This document shows, piece after piece, positions 19,343 to 29,500 of a stretch of 64,000 nucleotides of DNA; the first letter of the stretch is position 1, and each line of letters starts with the position of its first letter. Origin of the DNA: an uncultured Chitinophaga sp. (GTDB lineage: Bacteria > Bacteroidota > Bacteroidia > Chitinophagales > Chitinophagaceae); assembly GCF_946479755.1 (NCBI RefSeq), contig NZ_CAMLHC010000031.1, forward strand, positions 1 to 64,000, in the 5' to 3' direction. The notes below the pieces were generated by a model that made no database searches, was not told the origin of the DNA, and saw nothing but the letters and a program-made list of their open reading frames with translations. A program made the translations under genes and the position numbers.

Positions 19343-19570
19343 AGGCTGGCAATAAGATATATCCGGGAATGTATGATCTCTGCTTTCTGAAATGTCGAGG
19401 TTTTCCGGCCAGGCCAACAATGTCAAACGGGTGGATATCGGGGAGTAATCAATTAAATCGGAAAACGATTTTCTACTGTCCTGTAAGCTGTTTTTTCCTG
19501 TTTACTCCGGCTAAAAATTACGACTTTTTTGGGAATAAATAAGCGCTCTTTTCCGCCACAGGCAAAGAAA

Positions 19571-19599
19571 AAAGCAACCTCTTTGGTAGAGATTGCTTT
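19571..19599 (-). terminator. Terminator of dnaN
   Basis: Stem AAAGCAACCTCT / AGAGATTGCTTT with one mismatch and a five-base loop; on the minus strand it is followed by a run of T. It lies about 65 bases after the dnaN stop. Confidence 0.7.
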
Positions 19600-19664
19600 A
19601 TATATAAACTTTTAGCTATAAGCATCCGGCATTCATTTAATATAGCCGTTCGCTTTAGCGGGTA

Positions 19665-20783
19665 TTAGTTGTTCAGCATGAGCGGCATTACCAGCATGAG
19701 CAGGTCTTCATTTTCCTCTTTTTCGGAGGGTTTGAGGATACCGGCTTTGGTGGCGGTGGCCAGTTCGATGGTCACTTCATCCCCTTCGGCGGCGTTCAGC
19801 ATTTCGATGAGGAATTTGGCGTTAAACGCGATCTGCATGTCATCGCCGGTATACTGGCAGCTCATGCGTTCGTTACCTTCAAAGGAGAAGTCAACGTCCT
19901 GTGCGGAGAGCTGCAGCTCGCTGCCGGTGATATTGAGCGCTACCTGGTTGGTGCTTTTGTTGGCGAATACGCCTACACGTTTCAGGGCGTTCTGGAAATC
20001 GCTTTTTACCACGGTAAGACGGTAAGGGTTATCCTTGGGGATCACTACCTTATAGTCAGGGAAACGGGCATCGATGAGGCGGCAGATCATCTGTGCGCCT
20101 TCATGCTGCACGAAGAAGTGGTTCTGGCTGTAGGACACTTTGATTTCAGACTCGTTGTCCGGCAGGGCGGATTTCAGCAGGTTCAGCGGTTTTTTAGGCA
20201 CGATGAACGTGTCTGCCTGCGGGCATTTCGCATCTGTTCTTACATACTTCACCAGGCGGTGGGCATCTGTGGCCACAAAGGTGAGGCTTTCCGTGCCGAG
20301 TTCGAAGAACACGCCGGTCATGGCCGGGCGGAGATCGTCGTTGCTAACGGCAAAGAGCGTTTTGTTGATGGCTGTCACCAGCGCTGTGGAACTCATCGTG
20401 AAGGAAGTAGTGTCGTCAGCAGCCGGTTCTTTGGGGAAGTTTTCCGGATTTTCTCCCATCACCTTGTACTTACCATTGTCCGAAGTGATTTCTACCGCGT
20501 AGGAGTTCAGATCGATGTGGAAAGTCAGCGGCTGGTCGGGCAAATTTTTCAGGGAGTCCATCAGAATTTTAGCCGGGATACAGATCCGTCCGTTTTCTTT
20601 GGCTTCCACCTCCAGCTTCACCCGCATAACGGTTTCGAGATCAGTTGCAACTACGGTCAGCTCATTTTTATCAATCAGGAACAGGAAATCCTCCAGTATT
20701 GGTAATACTGTATTGGAATTGATAACACCGCTGATCTGTTGTAATTGTTTTAATAAAGTAGAGGAAGAAACAATAAATTTCAT
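19665..20783 (-). CDS. dnaN: DNA polymerase III beta subunit (sliding clamp)
   Basis: The ring clamp that tethers the replicative polymerase to DNA. The 372-residue protein shows the clamp pattern throughout: MKFIVSSSTLLKQLQQISGV at the start, AVEITSDNGKY, FVATDAHRLVKY (about 175-186), YSQNHFFVQ, CRLIDARFPDYKVVIP (about 234-249) and the C-terminal VMPLML. Length is standard. It is not next to dnaA or recF here, as is usual in Bacteroidota. Single-gene unit with its own terminator. Confidence 0.98.
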   Translation of the reverse strand: MKFIVSSSTLLKQLQQISGVINSNTVLPILEDFLFLIDKNELTVVATDLETVMRVKLEVEAKENGRICIPAKILMDSLKNLPDQPLTFHIDLNSYAVEITSDNGKYKVMGENPENFPKEPAADDTTSFTMSSTALVTAINKTLFAVSNDDLRPAMTGVFFELGTESLTFVATDAHRLVKYVRTDAKCPQADTFIVPKKPLNLLKSALPDNESEIKVSYSQNHFFVQHEGAQMICRLIDARFPDYKVVIPKDNPYRLTVVKSDFQNALKRVGVFANKSTNQVALNITGSELQLSAQDVDFSFEGNERMSCQYTGDDMQIAFNAKFLIEMLNAAEGDEVTIELATATKAGILKPSEKEENEDLLMLVMPLMLNN

Positions 20784-20889
20784 GGTCTATATTAGTTTGC
20801 TTGTCATTCTTAGTTGCCGGGGAGTGATGCCCTCCTGTCTGTCTGTTCACATGGCACATCCCTGATAAAAGGTGTAAATGTACTGTAAA

Positions 20890-20897
20890 CAAAGATA
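20890..20897 (-). promoter_or_regulatory. Predicted -7 box of dnaN
   Basis: TATCTTTG on the minus strand is a perfect TAnnTTTG match, about 107 bases ahead of the dnaN start. No clear -33 box. The rest of the 387-base gap 20784-21170 is A/T-rich with no further feature apart from the promoter of the divergent aminotransferase. Confidence 0.5.
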
Positions 20898-21118
20898 GAA
20901 AGTTTTGTTATTCCCCTTAAATTGATCACATCTTATACACTAAATATAAGCGGTTTTACACAGGCTGAGGCGAAAGAAAATCACATTTAAAAATAATATA
21001 ATGCTATACAAAAGGCAGGAATATGGCAGTTTGATTAGATGGAAAATAATAATTTGCCACTCTTATTGACGATTGTAAAAAGAATGCTGCTTTTCTTTTA
21101 AATTGTCTTCAAATCGGT

Positions 21119-21126
21119 TACTTTTG
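21119..21126 (+). promoter_or_regulatory. Predicted -7 box of the aminotransferase gene
   Basis: TACTTTTG matches TAnnTTTG exactly, 44 bases ahead of the ATG at 21171. No convincing -33 box. Confidence 0.5.
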
Positions 21127-21170
21127 CCGCGCTGAAAAAATATTCTACAACCAACAAAAAATAGCAGGTT

Positions 21171-22430
21171 ATGAAACTGTCTCATTTAGCCGAAACATTG
21201 ATTGGATCAGAAATCATCAAGTTAGCAGCTGAAGTCAAGGAGAAACAGGCCAAGGGCGAGAAGATCTACAACTTCACCATCGGCGATTTTGACCCGAAGG
21301 TGTTCCCTATCCCGGTTGAATTTGAACAGGAAATCATAACTGCCTATAAGGAACACCTGACCAACTATCCGCCGGCCGATGGTATCGCTGAGCTGAGAAA
21401 AGCGGTAGGTGATTTTATAGCAGAGCGTGAGGGACTGACTTACGATCCGGCCAAAGAAATCGTGATCTCCTGCGGTGGCCGCCCTATTATCTATGCTACT
21501 TTCCGCACCATCGTTGACCGTGGCGAGAAAATAGTATACGCTACTCCTTCCTGGAACAATAACCACTACACCCACTTCCTCGAAGCGGAGCACGTGGTAC
21601 TGGAAACCAAGGCGGAAAACGACTTTATGCCGACTGCAGCCGAACTGAAGCCGCTGCTGAAAGGAGCTACCCTCCTGGCGCTGTGTTCTCCGCAGAACCC
21701 CACCGGTACCGCCTTCCACAAACAACAGCTGGAAGAAATCTGCGACCTGGTAATTGCTGAAAACAAAAGCAGGGGTGCCAACGAAAAGCCGCTCTACATC
21801 ATGTTTGACCAGATGTACTGGGTGCTTACCTTCGGCGAAACACATCACTACAACCCTGTTCAGCTGCGTCCTGAACTGAAAGATTATACCATTTTCATCG
21901 ACGGTATGAGTAAGGCTTTTGCCGCTACCGGCGTGAGAGTTGGCTGGGCCCTCGGTCCCGCCCATGTGATCGGCAAAATGAAAGCCATCCTCTCCCACGT
22001 TGGCGCCTGGAGCCCGATGGCAGAACAAAAAGCAGCTGCCCGCTACCTCGTACAGAAAGAAAATGTGGATAAATACCTCCAGCACTTTAAAGGAGAGATC
22101 GAAGAGAGACTGGTGAAAATCTACGAAGGCTTCGACGCCCTGAAAAAAGCCGGTCACCCGGTAGAGGCCATCGCTCCGCAGGCGGCTATCTACCTCACCG
22201 TTAAACTGGACCTCGCCGGCAAAACTACTGCCGACGGCACCGTACTGCAAGACCAGGCAGCCGTTACCTCTTACATCCTCAACGAAGCGAAATTGGCACT
22301 GGTGCCTTTCTACGCCTTCGGCGCTGCTAAAAACTCACCGTGGTACCGCCTCAGTGTAGGCACCTGCGTGAAACAGGAAATTCCTGAGATGTTTGAAAAG
22401 CTGAAAGCAGCACTGGAAAAACTGAAATAA
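21171..22430 (+). CDS. PLP-dependent aminotransferase, class I/II
   Basis: A fold-type I aminotransferase of 419 residues. It shows the expected pattern: NYPPADGIAELRKAV in the substrate region (about 65-79), the cofactor-contacting SPQNPTGTAF (about 166-175), and DGMSKAFAATGVRVGW with the Schiff-base Lys at about residue 248. It resembles aspartate aminotransferase-like enzymes that Bacteroidota encode, but the amino acid used cannot be told from sequence. Single gene, ending at a strong hairpin terminator. Confidence 0.93.
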   Translation: MKLSHLAETLIGSEIIKLAAEVKEKQAKGEKIYNFTIGDFDPKVFPIPVEFEQEIITAYKEHLTNYPPADGIAELRKAVGDFIAEREGLTYDPAKEIVISCGGRPIIYATFRTIVDRGEKIVYATPSWNNNHYTHFLEAEHVVLETKAENDFMPTAAELKPLLKGATLLALCSPQNPTGTAFHKQQLEEICDLVIAENKSRGANEKPLYIMFDQMYWVLTFGETHHYNPVQLRPELKDYTIFIDGMSKAFAATGVRVGWALGPAHVIGKMKAILSHVGAWSPMAEQKAAARYLVQKENVDKYLQHFKGEIEERLVKIYEGFDALKKAGHPVEAIAPQAAIYLTVKLDLAGKTTADGTVLQDQAAVTSYILNEAKLALVPFYAFGAAKNSPWYRLSVGTCVKQEIPEMFEKLKAALEKLK

Positions 22431-22453
22431 ACAGATCGTTTCATATCATTTGC

Positions 22454-22490
22454 CGAGGCCCGGGGATCAACTCCGGGCCTCGTTGTTTTT
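22454..22490 (+). terminator. Terminator of the aminotransferase gene
   Basis: Perfect stem CGAGGCCCGG / CCGGGCCTCG (22454-22463, 22473-22482) with a nine-base loop, followed by TTGTTTTT. Confidence 0.85.
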
Positions 22491-22668
22491 ATGCGGTTTT
22501 CAGGCTGTTGGTGATGAGCCGGGTGAATAAGAGAGGTGGTGGCGTAGAAAACCCGTACAGCTCCCGGAAGCAGAAGTCCCGGGAGACGATGTTTCAGGCT
22601 GTAAACAGTTCCCTCTCCCCTTGCAATGCTCCGAATCAGCGAATCAATCATAATCCCATCTACCAAAT

Positions 22669-22786
22669 TTGACTTTTTGACTTTTGTCATCAAAAAGTTA
22701 AATGCCTGTTAAAACGTCAACAGCCACTACTATATTGAAAAAACTTCCTAATTTTGACCTTGAAACTAAAAAAGTCAAAAAGTTAA
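22669..22786 (+). promoter_or_regulatory. Putative TetR operators and -7 box ahead of the efflux operon
   Basis: Three related 13-base sites: TTGACTTTTTGAC (22669-22681), and in inverted orientation ATCAAAAAGTTAA (22690-22702) and GTCAAAAAGTTAA (22774-22786, touching the start codon). A -7 box TAATTTTG lies at 22749-22756 between them. Such placement fits self-repression by one of the two TetR proteins encoded next. The rest of 22491-22668 shows nothing else. Confidence 0.5.
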
Positions 22787-23391
22787 TGCATACAGAGAAC
22801 AAAGACGAAATGAGGGATAAGATCCTTGAGGCGGCTCTGAAGCGTTTTACTCATTATGGCGCAGGTAAGACCACGATGAATGAGATCGCTGATGATCTTC
22901 ATTGTTCCAAGGCGTCCCTGTATTATTATTTTCCGGATAAAAAAGCCATGCACTTAGCAGTGCTGGAGAAAATAGCGGAGGCCTATTTTGCAGAAATGGA
23001 GAAGGTCACCACCAACATCACTTCGGCAGCAGCAGCTTTGCATAACATCATCGATGTTAAAAAAGGATTCATCAGTAAGTTCTGCCGGCTGGAGATCTTT
23101 AAAATACAGAAAGATGGTCCTTCCGTTTTCCAGGAAGGCGTGAAAAAGGCCAAACAGATAGAGATAGCGCTGACCACGAAAGTGATTAAGGCAGGCGTTG
23201 CATCCGGTGAATTCAGGGTAGATAACGCGGAACAAACAGCAGACCTGCTGGTGCAGGCCATCGTCGGTCTCCGGTTCTCCGTACCGGACCACTTTTCCAA
23301 CGACGAAGAACTGGATGAAGAAACATTTGAACTGGTAATAGAGAAACAGAAACTGTTAGTAGACTTTTTCATTAAAGGGATGAAGGCATAA
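22786..23391 (+). CDS. TetR/AcrR-family regulator 1
   Basis: A 201-residue repressor. The N-terminal helix-turn-helix is typical: ILEAALKRFTHYGAGKTTMNEIADDLHCSKASLYYYFPDK (about residues 13-52). The C-terminal ligand domain is generic. The ATG at 22786 is preferred over an upstream ATG at 22702, because the 28 extra codons would run through the promoter and the operator-like repeats and add nothing to the fold. Followed 19 bases later by a second TetR gene and then the RND pump genes, so it most likely controls that pump. Confidence 0.93.
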   Translation: MHTENKDEMRDKILEAALKRFTHYGAGKTTMNEIADDLHCSKASLYYYFPDKKAMHLAVLEKIAEAYFAEMEKVTTNITSAAAALHNIIDVKKGFISKFCRLEIFKIQKDGPSVFQEGVKKAKQIEIALTTKVIKAGVASGEFRVDNAEQTADLLVQAIVGLRFSVPDHFSNDEELDEETFELVIEKQKLLVDFFIKGMKA

Positions 23392-23410
23392 AGAATAAAG
23401 AGAAAAGATC

Positions 23411-24025
23411 ATGGCAGCGAGGGAAAGAATCAAAGACGTAGCGTTAAAGCTGTTCCGCATATACGGAGTGAAAGGAGTCACCATGTTTGACATCGCCCGT
23501 GATTGCGGCATGTCAAAAAAAACGGTGTATGAACACTTTTCCGATAAACAGTCGCTGATCGACGAAGGCATGCAACAGCTGCTGGACGGACACAGCGCCT
23601 TTTTTAAGGAAACGCACACCACCGCGGAAAATGCCATCGATGAACTGGTCCGCAACATGAAATACACCATCAATATGGCCAGATCGCTTAACCCGGTCAT
23701 GTTGTTTGAACTACAAAAATATCATCCGGACACCTGGAAAAATATTGAAAACTTCCAGCGGGACTGCATCCTGTACGGCATTACGGAAAACCTGAAAAGG
23801 GGAATGACGGAAGGCCTGTACCGGCACAATCTCGATCTGAATGTGATAGCACGCATGCGGCAGCTGCAGCTGGACGCGGCCTTCGATCAACTTCAGTACC
23901 CACCGGATACATTCGATATGCCAGCTGTGATGGAACAAGTCACCGCACATTTTATACTGGGCATTGCCACTATCAAAGGACATAAACTGGTAAACCAGTA
24001 CCTGCAAATCAAAGAAGAAGAATAA
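23411..24025 (+). CDS. TetR/AcrR-family regulator 2
   Basis: A 204-residue regulator with an N-terminal helix-turn-helix (VALKLFRIYGVKGVTMFDIA then CGMSKKTVYEHFSDKQ, about 10-47). It is unlike regulator 1 in its ligand domain. It ends ten bases before the TolC gene, so both regulators and the pump probably share one transcript. In Bacteroidota a single TetR gene directly before tolC-adaptor-RND genes is common; two in a row is less so. Confidence 0.93.
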   Translation: MAARERIKDVALKLFRIYGVKGVTMFDIARDCGMSKKTVYEHFSDKQSLIDEGMQQLLDGHSAFFKETHTTAENAIDELVRNMKYTINMARSLNPVMLFELQKYHPDTWKNIENFQRDCILYGITENLKRGMTEGLYRHNLDLNVIARMRQLQLDAAFDQLQYPPDTFDMPAVMEQVTAHFILGIATIKGHKLVNQYLQIKEEE

Positions 24026-24035
24026 CTATTAACGT

Positions 24036-25394
24036 ATGAAGCGATTAAAGTTAACGCTTATCCTCTTAATGGGGATAGGGGGATTGCATGCCTACGCACA
24101 GGCGCCACTGACACTTCAGGAAGCGCTGAAGTTTGCACTGAATAACAACCAGCAACTCTCCAGGACAAAAATGGAAGAGGAAATGGGTAAGTTCAAAACA
24201 CAGGAAGTACGCTCACAAGCGCTTCCACAAATCAATGGTAACGCTAACTACACAGACAACCTGAAACTGGCACAGTCTCTCCTCCCGGGAACCGTGATCG
24301 GTAAACCGGACAGCTCTGTGACCATCACCTTCGGTACCCAGTATACCGCCAGTGTAGGCGCGGAACTGAGCCAGCAGATCTTTAACCAGGCGGTATTCAC
24401 CGGCCTGAAAGCTGCCAAGGCCGGCGAAGAATATTATACCCTGCAAACGCAGAAGTCTACGGAAGACGTGATATATAACGTTTCCGGCCTCTACTACCAG
24501 CTGCTGGTATTACAGGAAAAAATCGTGACGGTGAACAGCAACATCGAAAAGCTGACCCAGCTGGTAAACGCCACCCAGTCACAATACGAAAACGGCCTCG
24601 CCAAGAAAATTGACCTGGACCGTATCAAGGTAAACCTGACCAACTACAAAACCCAACGCACCCAGCTGCTCAACAACGCAGCTACCCAGGCCAACAACCT
24701 GAAACGCCAGTTGGGTATGCCGGTGCAGTCCAGCTTTACCATCCCGCGCGCTTCGCTCAAAGAGATCGAAACCAAAGCCGCCGGCGTATTGCAATACGAC
24801 GATATGAACCTGGAAGACAGAACAGAATTCAAACTTATCAGGAAACAGGAGCAACTGCAGGAGTTCCAGAAGAAAGCCTACCTCGCAGAGTACTACCCTA
24901 CCCTGTCGCTCTTCGGCCGCTATTCCTACAACGGAATGAGCCAGCAGTGGCTGTTCTCTAAAAATGATCCTGCCAACTCCACCTTCTGGTATGGCGCCGC
25001 CGCTGTGGGCCTGTCGCTGCACATCCCCATCTTCGATGGTTTCGGCCGCCGCGCTAAAGTCAGCCAGGCCAACGTCACCCTCCGCCAGCTGTCCAAACAG
25101 AAAGAGGAGATCGCGCTCAACCTGAACGCAGACTACGAAAACGCCAAACTGCAGGTACGCACCAACTTGTCTACCATCCACACCCAGAAGGAGAACGTAG
25201 ACCTGGCCAACGAAGTGTACTATTCTACCCAGAATAACTACAAACTCGGCCTCGCCAGCCTGACAGACCTGCTCAACGCAGAAACATCGCTCGCCGATGC
25301 GCAGAACAGCTACAACGAAGCACTGCTTCAATATAAAATGGCCGAACTGGACATTATCAAAAGCAAAGGCAGCCTGAGAGAACTGCTGAACTAA
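24036..25394 (+). CDS. TolC-family outer-membrane efflux protein
   Basis: The outer-membrane channel of the tripartite pump. The 452-residue protein has a signal peptide (about 1-22, ending AYAQ), then LTLQEALKFALNNNQQLSRT, the classic start of the outer-membrane efflux repeat, and a second repeat with the periodic Ala/Leu/Asn coiled coils (NYKLGLASLTDLLNAETSLA, about 405-424). Second of the pump genes after the regulators; the adaptor follows 68 bases later. Confidence 0.95.
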   Translation: MKRLKLTLILLMGIGGLHAYAQAPLTLQEALKFALNNNQQLSRTKMEEEMGKFKTQEVRSQALPQINGNANYTDNLKLAQSLLPGTVIGKPDSSVTITFGTQYTASVGAELSQQIFNQAVFTGLKAAKAGEEYYTLQTQKSTEDVIYNVSGLYYQLLVLQEKIVTVNSNIEKLTQLVNATQSQYENGLAKKIDLDRIKVNLTNYKTQRTQLLNNAATQANNLKRQLGMPVQSSFTIPRASLKEIETKAAGVLQYDDMNLEDRTEFKLIRKQEQLQEFQKKAYLAEYYPTLSLFGRYSYNGMSQQWLFSKNDPANSTFWYGAAAVGLSLHIPIFDGFGRRAKVSQANVTLRQLSKQKEEIALNLNADYENAKLQVRTNLSTIHTQKENVDLANEVYYSTQNNYKLGLASLTDLLNAETSLADAQNSYNEALLQYKMAELDIIKSKGSLRELLN

Positions 25395-25462
25395 CAACAA
25401 ACACTAACGAACAAAACGATAGACCGCAACTGTGGCGGATATAAACACACAAATTATTGCAG

Positions 25463-26533
25463 ATGAAAAAGTTTATTATCTGGGGCTTGGTAACAGTAGG
25501 TGCAGTGGTACTGATCATGTGGAAGCTTAACGCCAATAAAAAAGCCAATGAAGCTAAAACAGCATTTGTAAAAGAAAGTAACAGCGGCGACGTGCCGGTA
25601 CTGATACAACGGGTATCCACCAACGATTTTTCCCAGGGCTTCCTGGCCAACGGTAACTTCGCTCCTATCCGCGAACTGTCTTACCTCGCCGAAACCTCCG
25701 GCCGTATTACCCGCCTGCTGGTAGATGAAGGCAGCGTGGTAAAACAAGGCCAGGCCATCGCCTATATCGACGGCCAGATCGTAAGCACCGATCTCTCCTC
25801 TGCAAAAGCCAATCTCGATCAGCTGAGAGTGGACAAAGAAAGATATGAAGCCGCTTTCAAAACCGGTGGCGTGACCCAGAAACAGGTAGACGATGTGAAA
25901 TTGCAGTACGACATCGCTAAAAGCAACTACGAAGCCGCCGGCCGCCGTGTGAGCGATACTTACGTGAAAGCGCCCATCTCCGGCGTTATCAATAAAAAAT
26001 ATGTGGAACAGGGCGCTTACCTCTCCCCCGGTACCAAAATGTTTGACATCGTGGACGTGTCCAGGTTGAAACTGGCCGTGGCCGTACCGGAATCACAGGT
26101 TGTCACCCTGAAAAAAGGACAGAAGGTGAAAGTCACCTCCAACGTGTTCCCCGAAGCCAGCTACGAAGGTACCATCACCTTCATCGCTGCCAAAGGCGAC
26201 AACTCCCTCAACTACCCCGTTGAAATGGAAGTGGGCAACGTGAGCGGCAAAGAACTGAAAGCCGGTATGTACGGCACCGCACACTTCGAAGCGCCTACTG
26301 CCGCCAAAACCATGTTCATCGCCCGCACTGCCTTCATCGGTGGTGTGAGCAGCAACGAAGTATACGTGATGGAAGGCAAGGTGGCTAAGAAACGCAAAGT
26401 GATCGCCGGCCAGATCATCGGCGACCAGGTGGAAATACGGGGAGGCCTCAACGAAGGCGATACCGTGATCACCAGCGGTCAGATCAACCTTACAGATGGT
26501 ACACCAGTAGTAGTACAGGGTGGCAATAAATAA
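25463..26533 (+). CDS. RND efflux periplasmic adaptor
   Basis: The membrane-fusion protein linking the RND pump to TolC. The start is taken as the ATG at 25463; the frame opens two codons earlier with TTG. The 356-residue protein has an N-terminal membrane anchor (about 5-22), a biotinyl/lipoyl-like hairpin (ETSGRITRLLVDEGSVVKQG), a short alpha hairpin (LDQLRVDKERYEAAFKTGGV) and the barrel domain with VKAPISGVINKKYVEQGAYL. All of these are standard for the HlyD/AcrA family. Confidence 0.95.
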   Translation: MKKFIIWGLVTVGAVVLIMWKLNANKKANEAKTAFVKESNSGDVPVLIQRVSTNDFSQGFLANGNFAPIRELSYLAETSGRITRLLVDEGSVVKQGQAIAYIDGQIVSTDLSSAKANLDQLRVDKERYEAAFKTGGVTQKQVDDVKLQYDIAKSNYEAAGRRVSDTYVKAPISGVINKKYVEQGAYLSPGTKMFDIVDVSRLKLAVAVPESQVVTLKKGQKVKVTSNVFPEASYEGTITFIAAKGDNSLNYPVEMEVGNVSGKELKAGMYGTAHFEAPTAAKTMFIARTAFIGGVSSNEVYVMEGKVAKKRKVIAGQIIGDQVEIRGGLNEGDTVITSGQINLTDGTPVVVQGGNK

Positions 26534-26554
26534 GCGTGAACCAATTCTTGCAAC

Positions 26555-29500
26555 ATGAAGATTACTGAAGTTTCCATAAAAAGGCCCACGATCGTGGTGG
26601 TGGTATTTACCATCCTCACCCTGCTGGGCGTCATGAGCTATAAATCGCTGAACTATGAGCTGCTGCCCAAGTTCAGCTCCCCCATCGTCACCATTGCGAC
26701 GATATATCCCGGTGCTTCGCCCAACGAGGTGGAAAGTACCATCACGAAAAAAATAGAAGACGCGATCGCTTCCATGGAAAAGATCAAGAAGATCACCTCC
26801 AAATCTTCCGAGAGCCTTTCCGTGATCACCGTCGAGCTGAATAACGATGCCAACGTGGACATCGCCCTGCAGGATGCACAGCGTAAAGTAAACGCCATCC
26901 TGGCCGACCTTCCGGGCGATGCCAAACCACCATCCCTCAATAAATTTTCGCTGGATGACCTGCCGATCATGACCTTGTCTGCCACCGCTAAAATGGACGA
27001 TAAAAAGTTCTATGACCTGGTGGACAAAAAACTGCAACCCCTGCTGTCCCGCCTGCCGGGCGTAGCGCAGGTGTCCCTGATCGGCGGCCAGGAACGTGAA
27101 ATACAGGTCAACGTAGACCCGGCCAAACTGCAGGCGTATAACATGTCTATCCTGCAGATACGCCAGGCGGTTACCAATGCTAACATGGACTTCCCTACCG
27201 GTAAAGTAAAAACAGCCAATGATCAGATCCTGATACGCCTGGCCGGTAAATATAAAAACGTGGACCAGCTGCGTAACCTCGTGCTGAAAACCACCGCAGA
27301 AGGTACGCAGATCCGCCTGCAGGACGTGGCCGATGTACAGGATGCCCAGAAAGATGCTGAACGTATCGCCCGTGTGGACGGCGTAAACGCGATCGCCCTC
27401 CAGGTACAGAAACAAACCGACGCCAACGCGGTAACGGTGAGTGAGGAAATGAAAAAGGCCATCGCCCAGGTAGAAAAAGACTATGTGGCCAATGACCTGA
27501 AAATACTCGTGGCCAACGACTCCTCCGACTTTACGCTGGAATCCGCGGACTCCGTAATACATGACCTGATCCTTGCGGTTATTCTCGTGGCGGTGGTAAT
27601 GCTGCTGTTCCTGCACAGCATCCGTAGCGCCATCTTCGTTATGATCTCCATCCCGGCCTCCCTGATCGCTACCTTCATTGGCATGAAACTGATGGGCTTC
27701 TCGCTCAACCTCATGTCCCTGCTGGGGCTGTCGCTGGTGGTAGGTATCCTGGTGGATGACGCCATTGTGGTGCTGGAAAATATCTACCGTCACATGGAGA
27801 TGGGTAAGAACCGTGTTCGTGCCGCATTTGACGGTGTAAAAGAGATAGGCTTCACCGTTACCTCCATTACGCTGGTAATTGTGGTGGTGTTCCTGCCGAT
27901 CTCCCTCACCAACGAGCTGGTGTCCAAGATCCTGCGTGAGTTTTGCGTGGTGGTGATGATCTCTACCATGCTCAGCTTGTTGTCTTCCTTTATGATCGTG
28001 CCGCTGCTGTCTTCCCGTTTCGGTAAACTGGAACACATCACCGGAAAAAATATCTTCGAGAAATTCATCCTGTGGTTTGAAAAACAATTACAACGTTTTA
28101 CCCAATGGATGACCGGTATCCTCAGATGGGCGCTGGCGCACAAAGCGATCACCCTGATCGCTTCCGTAGGCCTGCTGTTCGCGTCCTTCATGCTGATAGG
28201 CAAAGGATACATCGGTGGTGAGTTTATCCCGAAAGGTGACCGCGGCCAGTTCATCGTGATGCTGGAAATGCCGAAAGATGCGTCTGTACAGCAATCCAAC
28301 CAGGCAACCCGCACCGCTGAACAATATCTCAATAAAAAAGCGGAAGTGGAAAGAATGATCACCACCGTAGGTCAGACCAGTGAAGACGGTTTCGGTACCT
28401 CCCAGTCCACCGCCTATAAATCTGAGATCACGGTGATCATGGTGCCGTTGGAAAAACGTACCGAGAGCTCCGATATCTACGCTGCCAAAGTGAAGAAAGA
28501 ACTCAAAGCCCTCCTGCCCGGCGTGAAAGTGAAAACGACCGACGTGAGCATCATGGGTACGGCGGAAAGAGCGCCGGTAGAACTGGTGGTAATGGGCAGT
28601 GAGATGGACAGCGTGATGAGCTTCGCCAAAAAAGCAATGGACACCCTGAAAACCATCAGTGGTACCAGCGAGGTGAAACTGTCTGTGGAAGAAGGTAACC
28701 CGGAGATCAACGTACAGGTGGACCGCGATAAGATGGCCGCACTGGGCCTCACCCTCGATATGGTGGGTGGTACCATGCAGACCGCCTTCAGCGGTACGGC
28801 AGACGACTCCAAAGTGAAGTTCCGCCAGGGCGATTATGAATATGATATCAACATCCGTTTTGACGACTTTAAGAAGAGGAACATCCAGGACGTGGCCAAC
28901 ATCCAGTTTGTGAACGACAAAGGCCAGCTGATCAAACTGTCGCAGTTTGCGGCGGTGACAGAAGGTTCCGGTCCCAGCCACCTGGAAAGAAGGGATAAGA
29001 ATACCTCCGTATCTGTGCAGTCACAGGTGATGGGACGTCCTTCCGGTACGGTAACACAGGAGTTTGCCGCTAAACTGGCGAAAATGGAAAAACCAACAGG
29101 CATCAACTTCGTATTCGGTGGTGACGCCGAAAACCAGGGCGACTCCTTCGGTACACTGGGCGCGGCGTTGCTGATCTCCATCGTGATGGTATACCTGATC
29201 ATGGTGGCGCTGTATGACAACTACATCTATCCGTTTGTGGTGCTGTTCTCCATCCCGCTGGCGATTATCGGGGCCTTGCTGGCCCTGGCGCTCACCAATA
29301 ACACGCTGAACATCTTCACCATCCTCGGTATGATCATGCTGATCGGCCTGGTGGCGAAGAATGCGATCATCCTGGTGGACTTTACCAACCAGATGAAAGA
29401 GCAGGGACAGAATACCTATAACGCGCTGATACACGCCAATAACGCGCGTTTGAGGCCGATCCTCATGACCACCATTGCGATGGTGATCGGTATGTTGCCG

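Noticed and set aside
26093..28087. A 664-residue minus-strand open frame opposite the RND genes
   Set aside because: Composition very rich in His, Gln and Gly with no motif, typical of antisense frames; the plus strand carries the clear adaptor and pump.
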